Below, one piece after another: positions 16,841 to 26,896 of a stretch of 64,000 bases of DNA (within the stretch, counting starts at the first letter, position 1; each line of letters begins with the position of its first letter). The DNA is from CAXSEF01 sp964236695 (GTDB lineage: Bacteria > Pseudomonadota > Alphaproteobacteria > Acetobacterales > Acetobacteraceae). Location of the stretch: the NCBI GenBank assembly GCA_964236695.1, contig CAXSFU010000004.1, positions 1-64,000 of the forward strand, read 5' to 3'. A program made the translations under genes and the position numbers. The notes below the pieces were generated by a model. The model did no database searches, had not been told where the DNA came from, and saw nothing but the letters and a program-made list of their open reading frames with translations.

Positions 16841-18526
16841 TCAGCCCCCGCCCCCCGGACCCTGCGCCTCCGCGCTCCCCGGGTCCGGCCGCACCAGCGC
16901 CGCCTCGATCAGCGCCACCGTCTCGCCCACCCCGTACAGCGCCGCGAACACCCCGAAGCGCGGCCCCTCCTGCTGCCCGAGCAGCACCTGGTACAGACAC
17001 CCGAACCACGCCCGCAGCTCCGGGAACGCGTGCCGCTTGCCCACCTCGAACACCACGGCCTGCACCGCCTCCGCGTCCGGCGCAGCGCCTCCCGCTCCCG
17101 GCTCCAGCCCGCGCAGCGTTTCCGCCAGATCCGCCAGCGCCGCCCGCTCCCGCGCATCCGGCGCGCGATACCGCTTGCCCGGCCGCACGAAGTCGCGGTG
17201 GTACGCCACCGCATGCTCCACCAGCCGCGCCAGGAACGGGTTCGCCTCCGGCCCGCCCTCCACCCCGTAGCGCCCGAGGAACCCCCACAGCAGCGACGGC
17301 TCGTCCGCGTTCACCACCCCCGCCAGGTTCAGCAGCATCGCGAACCCCACCGGCGCCTCCGCCCCGCGCGCCACCACCCCGCCGTGGATGTGCCACGCAG
17401 GGTTGGCCAGCAGCGCGTCGCGCGCCTCGTCGGTGTTCGCGCCGACAAGAGCCCGCGCCTTCGCCACGTTCGCCACGTAGTCGTCCACCGCGCGCGGAAT
17501 CACGTCGAAGGTCAGCCGCTTCGCCCGCTGCGGCGTGTTGAACATGAACTGCGACAGGCTTTCCGCCGGCGCGTAGCGCAGCCACTCCTCCACCGACAGC
17601 CCGTTCCCCTTGCTCTTGCTGATCTTCTGCGAGTGCTCGTCGAGGAACAGCTCGTAGGTGGTGCCCACCGGCGGCTCGCGCCCGAGGATGCGGCAGATCC
17701 GCCCCGACAGCTTCACGCTGTCGATCAGGTCCTTGCCCGACATCTCGTAGTCCACGCCCAGCGCGAACCAGCGCATCGCCCAGTCCGCCTTCCACTGCAT
17801 CTTCGCGCGCCCGCCCAGCACCGAGGTCTCGAACCGCTCCCCCTCGTGCGACCACACCACGGTGGCCGCCGCCGCATCGACCGCCTCGATCGCCACCTGC
17901 ATCACGACCCCGGTGCGCGGATGGATCGGCAGCACCGGCGAATACGTCGCCCGCCGTTCCGCCCCCAGCGTCGGCCCCACCGCGGCCACGATCTCGCCGT
18001 GGCACTCCAGCACCCGGCGCAGCCCCGCGTCGAACCGCCCGCTCCCGTAGTACTCGCTCGCCGACGCGAACTCGTACTCGAATCCGAACGCGTCCAGGAA
18101 CGCCCGCAGCCGCGCGTTGTTGTGGTGCCCGAAGCTCTCGTGCGTCCCGAACGGGTCCGGCACCCGGGTCAGCGGCCGCCCCAGGAAGCCGGCCAGCATC
18201 TCCCGGTTCGGCACGTTGTCCGGCACCTTGCGCAAGCCGTCCATGTCGTCGCTGAACGCCAGCAGCCGCGTCGCCCGCCCGGTCAGTTCCTCGTAGGCCC
18301 GGCGCACCCACGACGTCCGCGCCACCTCCCCGAAGGTGCCGATGTGCGGCAGCCCCGACGGCCCGTACCCCGTCTCGAACAGCGCCGGCCGCCCGTCCGA
18401 GGACCCCGGCCGCCCGGCCAGACGCGCCGCCTCCTCGAACGGCCACGCACGGGGCACGGCGTCGGCCCGCGCGTGCGGAGCGTCCCGGCGGGCCGCGGGA
18501 GCTTGGGCAGGCTGGAACTCGGACAT
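16841..18526 (-). CDS. lysK: Class I lysyl-tRNA synthetase
   Basis: 561 residues. It charges tRNA-Lys; class I LysRS is the form found in archaea and many alphaproteobacteria, unrelated to the common class II enzyme. It has the HIGH-type motif HIGT at residue 61 and KISKS at residue 301 within SQKISKSKGNGLS, plus the Rossmann core and the DYEMSGKDLIDS stretch. The N-terminal 25 residues are variable. It heads a minus-strand cluster with mprF and glgX. It is probably essential unless a second LysRS exists elsewhere. Confidence 0.96.
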   Translation of the reverse strand: MSEFQPAQAPAARRDAPHARADAVPRAWPFEEAARLAGRPGSSDGRPALFETGYGPSGLPHIGTFGEVARTSWVRRAYEELTGRATRLLAFSDDMDGLRKVPDNVPNREMLAGFLGRPLTRVPDPFGTHESFGHHNNARLRAFLDAFGFEYEFASASEYYGSGRFDAGLRRVLECHGEIVAAVGPTLGAERRATYSPVLPIHPRTGVVMQVAIEAVDAAAATVVWSHEGERFETSVLGGRAKMQWKADWAMRWFALGVDYEMSGKDLIDSVKLSGRICRILGREPPVGTTYELFLDEHSQKISKSKGNGLSVEEWLRYAPAESLSQFMFNTPQRAKRLTFDVIPRAVDDYVANVAKARALVGANTDEARDALLANPAWHIHGGVVARGAEAPVGFAMLLNLAGVVNADEPSLLWGFLGRYGVEGGPEANPFLARLVEHAVAYHRDFVRPGKRYRAPDARERAALADLAETLRGLEPGAGGAAPDAEAVQAVVFEVGKRHAFPELRAWFGCLYQVLLGQQEGPRFGVFAALYGVGETVALIEAALVRPDPGSAEAQGPGGGG

Positions 18527-18620
18527 GGCCAGACGCTAGGGAGGGGGGGTGGCTTGGTCAATCACGCAGCCGCCATATACTGCCGATGATGCCGCCCTCC
18601 CCCGCGACCGGCCAAGGCAA

Positions 18621-18742
18621 GCAAGGCCAGGGGCTCTGCCCCTGGACCCCGCTCAAGGCTCGCCTTGAGAATCCCCGACTTAAGTCAAGGGATCAAAGGG
18701 CCTCACGGCCCTTTGCGGGTCTGGGCAGCGCCCGGCCTTGCT
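18621..18742. repeat. Family 1 palindromic repeat, copy 6 (abuts helicase start)
   Basis: GCAAGGCCAGGGGCTCTGCCC to GCCCGGCCTTGCTTCC, with internal CTCAAGGCTCGCCTTGAG and CAAAGGGCCTCACGGCCCTTTG hairpins. It ends eight bases before the ATG of the DinG-type helicase, so the ribosome-binding region of that gene is repeat sequence. Confidence 0.85.
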
Positions 18743-18749
18743 TCCTGCC

Positions 18750-21700
18750 ATGACCCTCGACGAGTCCGCCGCCGTGGTCGCCGGCCACCGCCGCGCCGCC
18801 GTCCTCACCGCCGACGGCGAGCTCCTCGCCCTGTCCTGCGACGCCGCCGCCGCCACCCTGCGCGGCTTCGGTCCCGTCATGGCCCCGCCGCTCCTGGTCC
18901 ACGCTCCCGCTACCCTGCGCCGCCTCGGCCTGCGCCCCGCCCCCTGCCTCGACCTGCTGGAGCTGTGGGCCTTCGTGCTGCCCGCCCGCCCGGTGACACC
19001 CACCCCGCGCGGCCTCGCCCTCGCCCTCGACCTCGACCCACCCGGGGACCTCGAGGCCGCCGCCGCCCTGCTCCCCCGCATCGCCGCCACGCTCTTGGCC
19101 CGCCTCGCCGCCGGCCGCGCCCTGCCGATCAACGAGGAGGCCGCCGGCCTCGCCCGCCGCATGGGCGAGGCCGGCTGGCCCTGGGCGCCCGCCGTCACCG
19201 ACGCGCTGGCCAGCGACGCCCCCGCCTCGCCCGACGCCTTGCGCGTCTGGAAGCGCCTGCCGGAGTGGGAGGACACCGCCCCGCCGCCGCCGCCCGGCTC
19301 CAGCCCCGTGCCCCCCGCCGACAGCCGCGCCCGCCTGGCAAAGATGCTCGGCCCCCACGCCGAGCAGCGCCCGGGCCAAGCCGACTACGCCGACGCCGCC
19401 TCCGCCGCCTTCGCCCCCCGCGAGGTGCGCGGCGACCCCCACGTCGTGCTCGCAGAGGCCGGGACCGGCACCGGCAAGACTCTGGGCTACGTCGCCCCCG
19501 CCTCCCTGTGGGCAGAGCGCAACGGCGGCGCCGTCTGGATCAGCACCTACACCCGCCACCTGCAGCGCCAGATCGACGCAGAGCTGGCCCGCCTGCACCC
19601 CGACACGAACGAGCGCCGCCGCCGCGTCGTGATCCGCAAGGGCCGCGAGAACTACCTGTGCCTCCTCAACATGGAGGAGGCCGTCAACACCAGCCTCGCC
19701 GGCGGCGGTTTCGCCCCCGGCACCGGCTACGCCCCCCAGGGCGACGGCGGCGGCCCCACGCCCAGCCGAGGTGCGGCCACCAGCACGATCCCCCTCGCCC
19801 TGCTCGCCCGCTGGGCGCTCGCCACCAACGACGGCGACCTGCAGGGCGGCGACCTGCCCGGCTGGTTCGCAGAGCTGTTCGGCGCCTCCGCCGCCACCGG
19901 CCTCGCCGACCGGCGCGGCGAGTGCATCCACGGCGCCTGCCCCCACTACAAGGCGTGCTTCGTCGAGCACACGATCCGCCGCGCCCGCGCCGCCGACCTC
20001 GTGGTCGCCAACCACGCCCTCGTCATGGCCCAGGCCGCCTGGGCCAGCCCCGCGGCCGGCGGCGGCGACGCCGGCGACGAGACCCTGCCCACCCGCTACG
20101 TGTTCGACGAGGGCCACCACATCTTCGCCGCCGCCGACGGCGCCTTCTCCGCCGAGCTGAGCGGCCTGGAAGCCGCCGAGCTGCGACGCTGGCTGCTCGG
20201 CGCCGAGGGCGGCCGCTCGCGCGCCCGCGGCCTGCGCCGCCGCCTCGACGACCTGGTGTCCGGCCGCCCGGAGCTGGAAGCCCCGCTCGACGCCGCCCTG
20301 CTCGCCGCGAAGGCCCTGCCCGCCCCCGGCTGGTCGCTCCGCCTCGCCGAGGACGACCCCGCGGCCCACACACTGGCGCAGGACGCGGACGCCCCGGAGA
20401 ACGCCCCCGCCGAGCCCGCCGCCCTGACCGGCGCCCCGGCCGACAACCCGACCGAGGCCTTCCTGCGCCTGCTGCGCCGCCAGATCCTCGCCCGCATCGC
20501 AGGCGCCGCCGACACCGGCCGCGCCGCGCAGTTCGCCCCCGAATGCGACCTGCACCCAGTGTCAGAGCCCCTCGCCCGCGCCGCAGAACGCCTGGAGCGC
20601 GCGCTGGGCCGCATCGCCGAGCCGCTGCGCACCCTGCAGGAACGCCTCGCCGCGCGCCTCGACGACGAGGCGGAGGAGCTGGAGCCCGCCACCCGCGGCC
20701 GCATCGAGGCGATGAGCCGCACCCTGCGCCGCCGCGCCGCCGGCCGCCTCGACGCCTGGCGCGCCATGCTCCGCGCCACCGCCGAGGACCCGCCCGCCCC
20801 CGGCACCCGCCCGGAGCACGTCCACCTGCTGCGCCTCGACCGCCGCCGCGCCCCCGGCCCCCGCGGCGACGCCCCCTCGCTCCCCAACCTCGCCGCCCCC
20901 GGTCCCGCCTTCCCCGGACGCGCCGCGCCCCCCCTTCTGGACAGGGACGTCGGCCTGCACCGCCACTGGCTCGACCCGACGATCCCCTTCGCCGCCACCC
21001 TCGCCGCCCCCGCCCACGGCCTGCTCGTCACCTCCGCCACCCTGCGCGACGATCCGGAAGGTGCCGCCGCAGAGCCCGCCTGGGCCGCCGCGGAAGCCCG
21101 CGTCGGCGCCACCCACCTGCCCTCCCCCCCGCTGCGCGCCGCCCTGGCCTCGCCGTTCGACTACGCCGCCCAGACCCGCTGCTTCGTCGTCAACGACCTC
21201 GCCCCCCACGACCCCGCCGCCCTGGCCGGCGCCTTCCGCGCCCTGTTCGCGGCGTCCGGCGGCGGCGCGCTGGGCCTGTTCACCGCCATCTCTCGCCTGC
21301 GCGCCACCCACGAGCGCATCGCCCCCGCCCTGGAGGACGCCGGCATCACCCTGCTCGCCCAGCACGTCGACGCCATGGACAATGCCACCCTGATCGACGT
21401 CTTCCGCTCCGAGGAGCACTCCTGCCTGCTCGGCACCGACGCCATGCGCGACGGCGTCGACGTCCCCGGCCGGGCGCTGCGCCTCGTCGTGTTCGAGCGC
21501 GTGCCCTGGCCCCGCCCCGACATCCTGCACCGCGAGCGCCGCCTGCACCTCTCGGGCGGCGACACGACCGGCTACGACGACCGCGAGGCCCGCCTGCGCC
21601 TGCGCCAGGCATTCGGCCGCCTGATCCGCACCGCCTCCGACCGTGGCGTCTTCGTGCTGCTCGACCGCCGCACCCCCACCCGCCTGCTGTCCGCCTTCCC

Positions 21701-21776
21701 CGCCGGCGTCGCCGTGCAGCGCGCCGGCCTCGCCGAGACCGTCGCCGGCGTCCGCAGCTTCCTCGATCCCGCTTGA
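18750..21776 (+). CDS. DinG/XPD-type ATP-dependent DNA helicase (superfamily 2, Fe-S)
   Basis: 1008 residues from ATG 18750. An N-terminal region (1-190) of unclear role precedes the helicase core. Walker A AEAGTGTGKT is at about 236-244 and the DEAH-box variant FDEGHH is at about 452. Four cysteines at 304, 392, 397 and 403 (NYLC; GECIHGACPHYKAC) match the 4Fe-4S cluster of DinG/XPD helicases. The C-terminal lobe has GTDAMRDGVDVPG and the arginine-finger stretch RLRLRQAFGRLIR. It probably unwinds DNA 5' to 3' in repair or R-loop and fork processing. No clear Shine-Dalgarno is visible because a repeat ends eight bases upstream. Confidence 0.93.
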   Translation: MTLDESAAVVAGHRRAAVLTADGELLALSCDAAAATLRGFGPVMAPPLLVHAPATLRRLGLRPAPCLDLLELWAFVLPARPVTPTPRGLALALDLDPPGDLEAAAALLPRIAATLLARLAAGRALPINEEAAGLARRMGEAGWPWAPAVTDALASDAPASPDALRVWKRLPEWEDTAPPPPPGSSPVPPADSRARLAKMLGPHAEQRPGQADYADAASAAFAPREVRGDPHVVLAEAGTGTGKTLGYVAPASLWAERNGGAVWISTYTRHLQRQIDAELARLHPDTNERRRRVVIRKGRENYLCLLNMEEAVNTSLAGGGFAPGTGYAPQGDGGGPTPSRGAATSTIPLALLARWALATNDGDLQGGDLPGWFAELFGASAATGLADRRGECIHGACPHYKACFVEHTIRRARAADLVVANHALVMAQAAWASPAAGGGDAGDETLPTRYVFDEGHHIFAAADGAFSAELSGLEAAELRRWLLGAEGGRSRARGLRRRLDDLVSGRPELEAPLDAALLAAKALPAPGWSLRLAEDDPAAHTLAQDADAPENAPAEPAALTGAPADNPTEAFLRLLRRQILARIAGAADTGRAAQFAPECDLHPVSEPLARAAERLERALGRIAEPLRTLQERLAARLDDEAEELEPATRGRIEAMSRTLRRRAAGRLDAWRAMLRATAEDPPAPGTRPEHVHLLRLDRRRAPGPRGDAPSLPNLAAPGPAFPGRAAPPLLDRDVGLHRHWLDPTIPFAATLAAPAHGLLVTSATLRDDPEGAAAEPAWAAAEARVGATHLPSPPLRAALASPFDYAAQTRCFVVNDLAPHDPAALAGAFRALFAASGGGALGLFTAISRLRATHERIAPALEDAGITLLAQHVDAMDNATLIDVFRSEEHSCLLGTDAMRDGVDVPGRALRLVVFERVPWPRPDILHRERRLHLSGGDTTGYDDREARLRLRQAFGRLIRTASDRGVFVLLDRRTPTRLLSAFPAGVAVQRAGLAETVAGVRSFLDPA

Positions 21777-21811
21777 CCCTGCCCGCAGGGCCACACGCCC
21801 TACGCCGGAAC

Positions 21812-21884
21812 CGTCCTGCCGCGCAGGACGCCGCCACGAAAAAGCCGCGGGAAGTCCCGGGCGGCAGGACACCCGCTGTCCTGC
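21812..21884. terminator. Two GC hairpins after the helicase gene, candidate terminator
   Basis: First hairpin CGTCCTGC-CGC-GCAGGACG at 21812-21830; second GCAGGACA-CCCGC-TGTCCTGC at 21864-21884. Both share the GTCCTGC core, with perfect 8-bp arms. No T run follows either, so intrinsic termination is uncertain. The rest of the 350 bp gap is repeat copy 7 and about 100 bp of unremarkable leader of the TerB gene. Confidence 0.45.
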
Positions 21885-21902
21885 GCGGCGGGACAGAAAG
21901 CA

Positions 21903-22026
21903 GGCAAGGCTGGGCTCTGCCCAGACCCGCAAGGGGCCGTGAGGCCCCCTTGACCCCTTGACGTAAGGGAGGCCGGTCCAGGGGCGCTGCCCCTGGCGGA
22001 GTTTGAGGCAGAGCCTCAACCCTGCT
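21903..22026. repeat. Family 1 palindromic repeat, copy 7
   Basis: GGCAAGGCTGGGCTCTGCCC to GAGGCAGAGCCTCAACCCTGC. The right terminal arm has diverged (GAGGCAGAGCCTC). It lies between the helicase and TerB-like genes. Confidence 0.8.
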
Positions 22027-22127
22027 TCCTTCCCCTACACCATCCCGCGACCCCCGCCGCCCCGGTCTTGCCAACCGCTCCCCCCGGAGGCACGGTCCGC
22101 CGCGTCACCCCCGAGGAAGGCCCGGCC

Positions 22128-22559
22128 ATGCTCGCTCGCGTAGGCTTCGACGCCCAGGAGGCCCTGATCTGCACGATGGTCCTGGTGGCCGCCGCCGAGG
22201 GCGGCATCTCCGACCGCGAGATCGGCGTCATGGCCGGCCTGGTGCAGACCCTGCCGGTGTTCCGCACCTTCACCACCGCCCAGCTGGAGGCCGCCACAGA
22301 GGCCACCATCCGGCTGCTTGGCGAAGAGGACGGCCTGGCCCACGCCGGCAGCCTGATCCGCGACGCCCTGGAGCCCCGGCTGCGCGAGACCGCCTACGTG
22401 CTGGCCTGCGAGGTGGTCGCCGCCGACGAGGTGCACGGCCAGCGCATCCTGCAGATGCTGGAGTTCGTGATGGGCGAACTGAACCTCGACCCCCTGGTCG
22501 CCGCCGCCATCGAGCGCGGCGTCCGTGCCCGCTACCAACAGGTCGAACGCAACAGCTAG
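22128..22559 (+). CDS. TerB-like (tellurite-resistance-type) protein
   Basis: 143 residues from the ATG preceded by AGGAAGG. All-helical protein with TerB-family features: acidic helices, LVAAAEGGISDREIGVMAGLV, and ETAYVLACEVVAADEVHGQRILQMLEF split by metal-binding-type acidic residues. TerB folds bind divalent metal at the membrane periphery; a direct tellurite role is not implied for stand-alone copies. It is followed by repeat copy 8 and a glycine-rich protein on the same strand. No other ter gene is present. Confidence 0.82.
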   Translation: MLARVGFDAQEALICTMVLVAAAEGGISDREIGVMAGLVQTLPVFRTFTTAQLEAATEATIRLLGEEDGLAHAGSLIRDALEPRLRETAYVLACEVVAADEVHGQRILQMLEFVMGELNLDPLVAAAIERGVRARYQQVERNS

Positions 22560-22564
22560 GCTGA

Positions 22565-22656
22565 CCCCACCAAAGGCCCTCGACAGGGAGCCTCAAGTGC
22601 ACGGGTCCGGGGGCGCCTGCCCCCGGCGGGTCCAGGGCAGAGCCTTGGCCTTGCCT
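22565..22656. repeat. Family 1 repeat, copy 8 (left half degenerate)
   Basis: The left half is worn (CCAAAGGCCCTCGACAGGG); the right half is intact, CCGGGGGCGCCTGCCCCCGG then GGGTCCAGGGCAGAGCC and CCTTGCC. It lies between the TerB-like and glycine-rich protein genes. Confidence 0.7.
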
Positions 22657-22712
22657 TTCCCGGGCAACGCACCCCTCTCCGCAACGTTTCCTGTCGAACC
22701 AGGAGCGCTCCC

Positions 22713-23285
22713 ATGTCCGACAACAACGCATCCCCTGAGCTTGGCGACACCGTTGACGAGGTCCAGGGCATCTTCCCGACCGACGATTCCATCCAGGCCG
22801 CGATGAAGCGCCTGCTGGGCAACGGCTTCGACCGTGCCGAGCTGTCCCTGCCCCGCACCAGCCCGAGCAGCGCCATCGCCACCCCGAACCAGGGTGCCGA
22901 GAACCCGACCACGGAGGAGGACCGCCGCCAGATGCGCACGCTGGGCGCCAGCACGCTCGGCGTGGGCGCCGCGATGGCGGCGGCCGGCGTGGTGATCGCG
23001 ACCGGCGGCGTGGCATTGGCCGCGGTGGGCGCCGCGGCCGCAGGTGGCCTGATCGCCGGCGGTGCCGTGGAGGGCGCGAGCGGTGCCTCCCAGGCCTCCG
23101 AACTCAGCGACCGCAAGGCCGCCGCCGCGGTCGGCGAGCTGATTCTCGCCGCCCACGTCGCCGACCCCGAGAAGCGCCAGCGCGCCGAGACGATCATGCG
23201 CGAGTGCGGCGCCACCCGGGTCGAGGCCGTGCGCCGCACCGACGCTGCGGTCGACGCCCTGGATTCCTCCAGTTGGACCGGCTGA
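22713..23285 (+). CDS. Protein with central glycine-zipper-like segment, function unknown
   Basis: 190 residues from ATG 22713 (AGGAGCG upstream). Three parts: residues 1-70 with a fold resembling the N-terminus of general-stress 17M-type proteins (DSIQAAMKRLLGNGFDRAELSL), a long Ala/Gly hydrophobic segment at about 78-118 (TLGVGAAMAAAGVVIATGG) that could be a glycine-zipper membrane hairpin, and a charged C-terminal helix region (PEKRQRAETIMRECGATRVE). The match to a named family is weak. A strong hairpin follows the stop. It may act in membrane stress given the neighbouring stress genes (speculative). Confidence 0.75.
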   Translation: MSDNNASPELGDTVDEVQGIFPTDDSIQAAMKRLLGNGFDRAELSLPRTSPSSAIATPNQGAENPTTEEDRRQMRTLGASTLGVGAAMAAAGVVIATGGVALAAVGAAAAGGLIAGGAVEGASGASQASELSDRKAAAAVGELILAAHVADPEKRQRAETIMRECGATRVEAVRRTDAAVDALDSSSWTG

Positions 23286-23300
23286 CCCCGCAAACACGAA

Positions 23301-23328
23301 GGGCCGCCGGCTTCTCAGCCGGCGGCCC
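23301..23328. terminator. Bidirectional terminator-type hairpin
   Basis: GGGCCGCCGGCT-TCTC-AGCCGGCGGCCC: perfect 12-bp arms and a 4-base loop, 16 bases after the stop of the glycine-zipper protein and 24 bases past the stop of the convergent first cold-shock gene. There is no T run on the plus strand and only a weak TTCG on the minus. The position suits termination for both genes. Confidence 0.75.
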
Positions 23329-23351
23329 CTGATCGTCAATCTAAACTGGTG

Positions 23352-23555
23352 TCAGGCGAGGCGGAGGTTGGTCGCGGCGGCCTTGCCGCGCTCCATCTCG
23401 ACCTCGTAGCTCACCTTCTGGCCGTCATTGAGACCCTGCAGGCCCGCAGCCTGGACCGCCGTGATGTGCACGAACACGTCCTTGCCGCCGTCCTGCGGCA
23501 TGATGAAGCCGAAACCCTTGGTGGCGTTGAACCACTTGACCGTACCTGTCGCCAT
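23352..23555 (-). CDS. Cold-shock domain protein, copy 1 of 3
   Basis: 67 residues, a single OB-fold cold-shock domain that binds single-stranded RNA/DNA and melts RNA structure. RNP1 is in KGFGFI and RNP2 in VFVHI; the start MATGTVKWFN is canonical. 188 bp (23368-23555, including the start) are identical to the second copy at 23724-23911, and only the last few codons differ (ends LRLA here, LKLA there). Upstream sequences differ at once. The three genes lie head to tail about 155 bp apart, so each may have its own promoter and leader. Confidence 0.97.
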   Translation of the reverse strand: MATGTVKWFNATKGFGFIMPQDGGKDVFVHITAVQAAGLQGLNDGQKVSYEVEMERGKAAATNLRLA

Positions 23556-23707
23556 TCTCGAAATCCCTTGTCGTGCACGCAAAACCCGCGCCATCGACCA
23601 TTGTGGTAGACACCATCCCGACGCAATCCGGGACGCTTCATCCATCCGTCCCAGCGGCCGCAAGGCGGCACGCCGTCGGCAAGGATCGCGGCCAAGCCGC
23701 GAAAGAC

Positions 23708-23911
23708 TCAGGCCAGCTTGAGATTGGTCGCGGCGGCCTTGCCGCGCTCCATCTCGACCTCGTAGCTCACCTTCTGGCCGTCATTGAGACCCTGCAGGCC
23801 CGCAGCCTGGACCGCCGTGATGTGCACGAACACGTCCTTGCCGCCGTCCTGCGGCATGATGAAGCCGAAACCCTTGGTGGCGTTGAACCACTTGACCGTA
23901 CCTGTCGCCAT
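23708..23911 (-). CDS. Cold-shock domain protein, copy 2 of 3
   Basis: 67 residues, identical to copy 1 except near the C-terminus (TNLKLA). RNP1 KGFGFI and RNP2 VFVHI are intact. The 152 bp between its stop and copy 1 holds the latter's leader; cold-shock mRNAs often have long structured leaders, but no specific cold box was identified. The perfect sequence identity confined to the coding region suggests recent duplication or gene conversion. Confidence 0.97.
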   Translation of the reverse strand: MATGTVKWFNATKGFGFIMPQDGGKDVFVHITAVQAAGLQGLNDGQKVSYEVEMERGKAAATNLKLA

Positions 23912-24069
23912 AACCCTGCTTCCTTCCCGTGCGCGCCAAACCCGCGTCGCCGCGGTGACTGTCGCGCCGCCGCTCGCCTGCGCGGTCGGCAATATGCCTG
24001 CGATGGCCCGCGCGCTGGGTAACAGCACGGTGACCTCGCAAATCTTTGTGGTGGCTTGGTGCCCCGGCC

Positions 24070-24273
24070 TCAGAGCGGCTTGAGGTTGGTGGCCGCGGCC
24101 TTGCCGCGCTCCATCTGGACCTCGTAGCTGACCTTCTGGTTTTCGTCGAGGCCGCGCAGCCCGGCTGCCTGAACCGCGGTGATGTGGACGAACACGTCCT
24201 TGCCACCGTCCTCGGGCATGATGAAGCCGAAGCCTTTGGTGGTGTTGAACCACTTGACAGTGCCGGTCGCCAT
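24070..24273 (-). CDS. Cold-shock domain protein, copy 3 of 3
   Basis: 67 residues, the most divergent of the three: KWFNTTKGFGFIMPEDGGKD, GLRGLDENQKVSYEVQMERG and the ending NLKPL. RNP motifs are intact. It is first in transcription order on the minus strand and 158 bp from copy 2. Divergence from copies 1 and 2, which match each other, suggests it is the older paralogue or lies outside the conversion pair. groEL ends 318 bp away on the same strand, with a terminator between. Confidence 0.96.
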   Translation of the reverse strand: MATGTVKWFNTTKGFGFIMPEDGGKDVFVHITAVQAAGLRGLDENQKVSYEVQMERGKAAATNLKPL

Positions 24274-24518
24274 TCTCAGTCACTCTCCGTCGTTGGCGGC
24301 GTGCCGCATCGTGCGCCACGTCAGACAACCGGGCCGCTGGACGACTTGAGGCACCCGAAGACGGAAGCGCAGCAAGGCAAGCCAAGACGTCGATTGCCGG
24401 GGTATGGGGCCAGAGATTCAGGGAAGAGTCAATCGCCATCGTGTCGAAACCGGACCGGACCTGGCCATCGCGCCGCCCGGACCCACCGGACACCGCAATG
24501 CCCGCCAGGGCCGCACGG
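24274..24518. other. Intergenic gap downstream of groEL, no gene seen
   Basis: About 245 bp between the groEL terminator and the third cold-shock gene. No convincing coding frame or repeat. It probably contains the promoter and leader of the cold-shock gene on the minus strand, but no clear -35/-10 pair was picked out. Confidence 0.5.
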
Positions 24519-24540
24519 AAAAGGGCGGGCCAAGCCGCCC
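24519..24540 (-). terminator. Rho-independent terminator of groESL
   Basis: On the minus strand: GGGCGG-CTTGGC-CCGCCC followed by TTTTCC. 6-bp GC arms and a short T run, 51 bases past the groEL stop and in the right orientation. Confidence 0.75.
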
Positions 24541-24591
24541 ACCCTTCCCAGAAGCCCAGGCTTCGGCGGGCACGACGCCCGCCGGGATGGA

Positions 24592-26241
<1,650 letters not shown>

Positions 26242-26446
26242 GTAAAAGGCCTTTCTTTCTGTGCGCCCTGCGGCCCGGAAACGAAGCCCGTCCCGGACCG
26301 GCGCCGCATCAACCCGCTCCGGATCGGATGACGGGCCGGGACGCATCGCTGCGCCCCCTTCTCAGCCTGCCGCCGGGGCAAGCCCCGTCGGCCTCAGCCC
26401 CGGCGCCGGCCGCGGGACGAACCCCCGCGACCGGCGCCAGGCGGGA

Positions 26447-26764
26447 TCAGGCCGCTGCCTTCTGCGCCGCGCCGCCCTCGATCACGCCCATGATGTCGGT
26501 CTCCTTCATGATCAGGAGATCCTCGCCGTCGAGCTTGACCTCGGTGCCCGACCACTTGCCGAACAGCACGCGGTCGCCCGCCTTCACGTCAGGCGGCACC
26601 AGGGCCCCGGCGTCGTTGCGCGCGCCGGCGCCGACGGCCACGACCTCGCCCTCCATCGGCTTCTCCTTGACGGTGTCGGGGATGATGATCCCGCCCGACG
26701 TCTTCTCCTCGGCAGTGAGGCGACGAACCACGATGCGGTCGTGAAGGGGACGGAAATTCGCCAT
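26447..26764 (-). CDS. groES: Co-chaperonin GroES (HSP10)
   Basis: 105 residues. It caps the GroEL chamber. The N-terminus FRPLHDRIVVRR and the mobile loop EEKTSGGIIIPDTVKEKP are diagnostic, as are DRVLFGKWSGTEV and the end LLIMKETDIMGVIE. GAGGAT precedes the ATG. It is transcribed from a promoter with CIRCE boxes on both sides (26855-26959), so HrcA repression is expected. Confidence 0.99.
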   Translation of the reverse strand: MANFRPLHDRIVVRRLTAEEKTSGGIIIPDTVKEKPMEGEVVAVGAGARNDAGALVPPDVKAGDRVLFGKWSGTEVKLDGEDLLIMKETDIMGVIEGGAAQKAAA

Positions 26765-26854
26765 GCGGGACATCCTCAGCAACATCGGACGCGCAGCCTG
26801 CGCCGCACGGTCCGGATGGTGGATCTTGGCCGGAAGGCGGAGCCCGCCGGCGGT

Positions 26855-26881
26855 TTGGCACTCCCGACGCCTGAGTGCCAG
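26855..26881. promoter_or_regulatory. CIRCE element 1 (HrcA operator)
   Basis: TTGGCACTC-N9-GAGTGCCAG, very close to the CIRCE consensus TTAGCACTC-N9-GAGTGCTAA. It lies just downstream of the predicted groES -10, where HrcA binding would block transcription, and about 90 bp before the groES start. Confidence 0.93.
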
Positions 26882-26896
26882 GGCGGGTGTGCAGGA

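Noticed and set aside
14321..18589. A 1422-residue plus-strand frame across mprF and lysK.
   Set aside because: Arg/Pro/His-rich translation without any motif; antisense shadow of two well-supported minus-strand genes.
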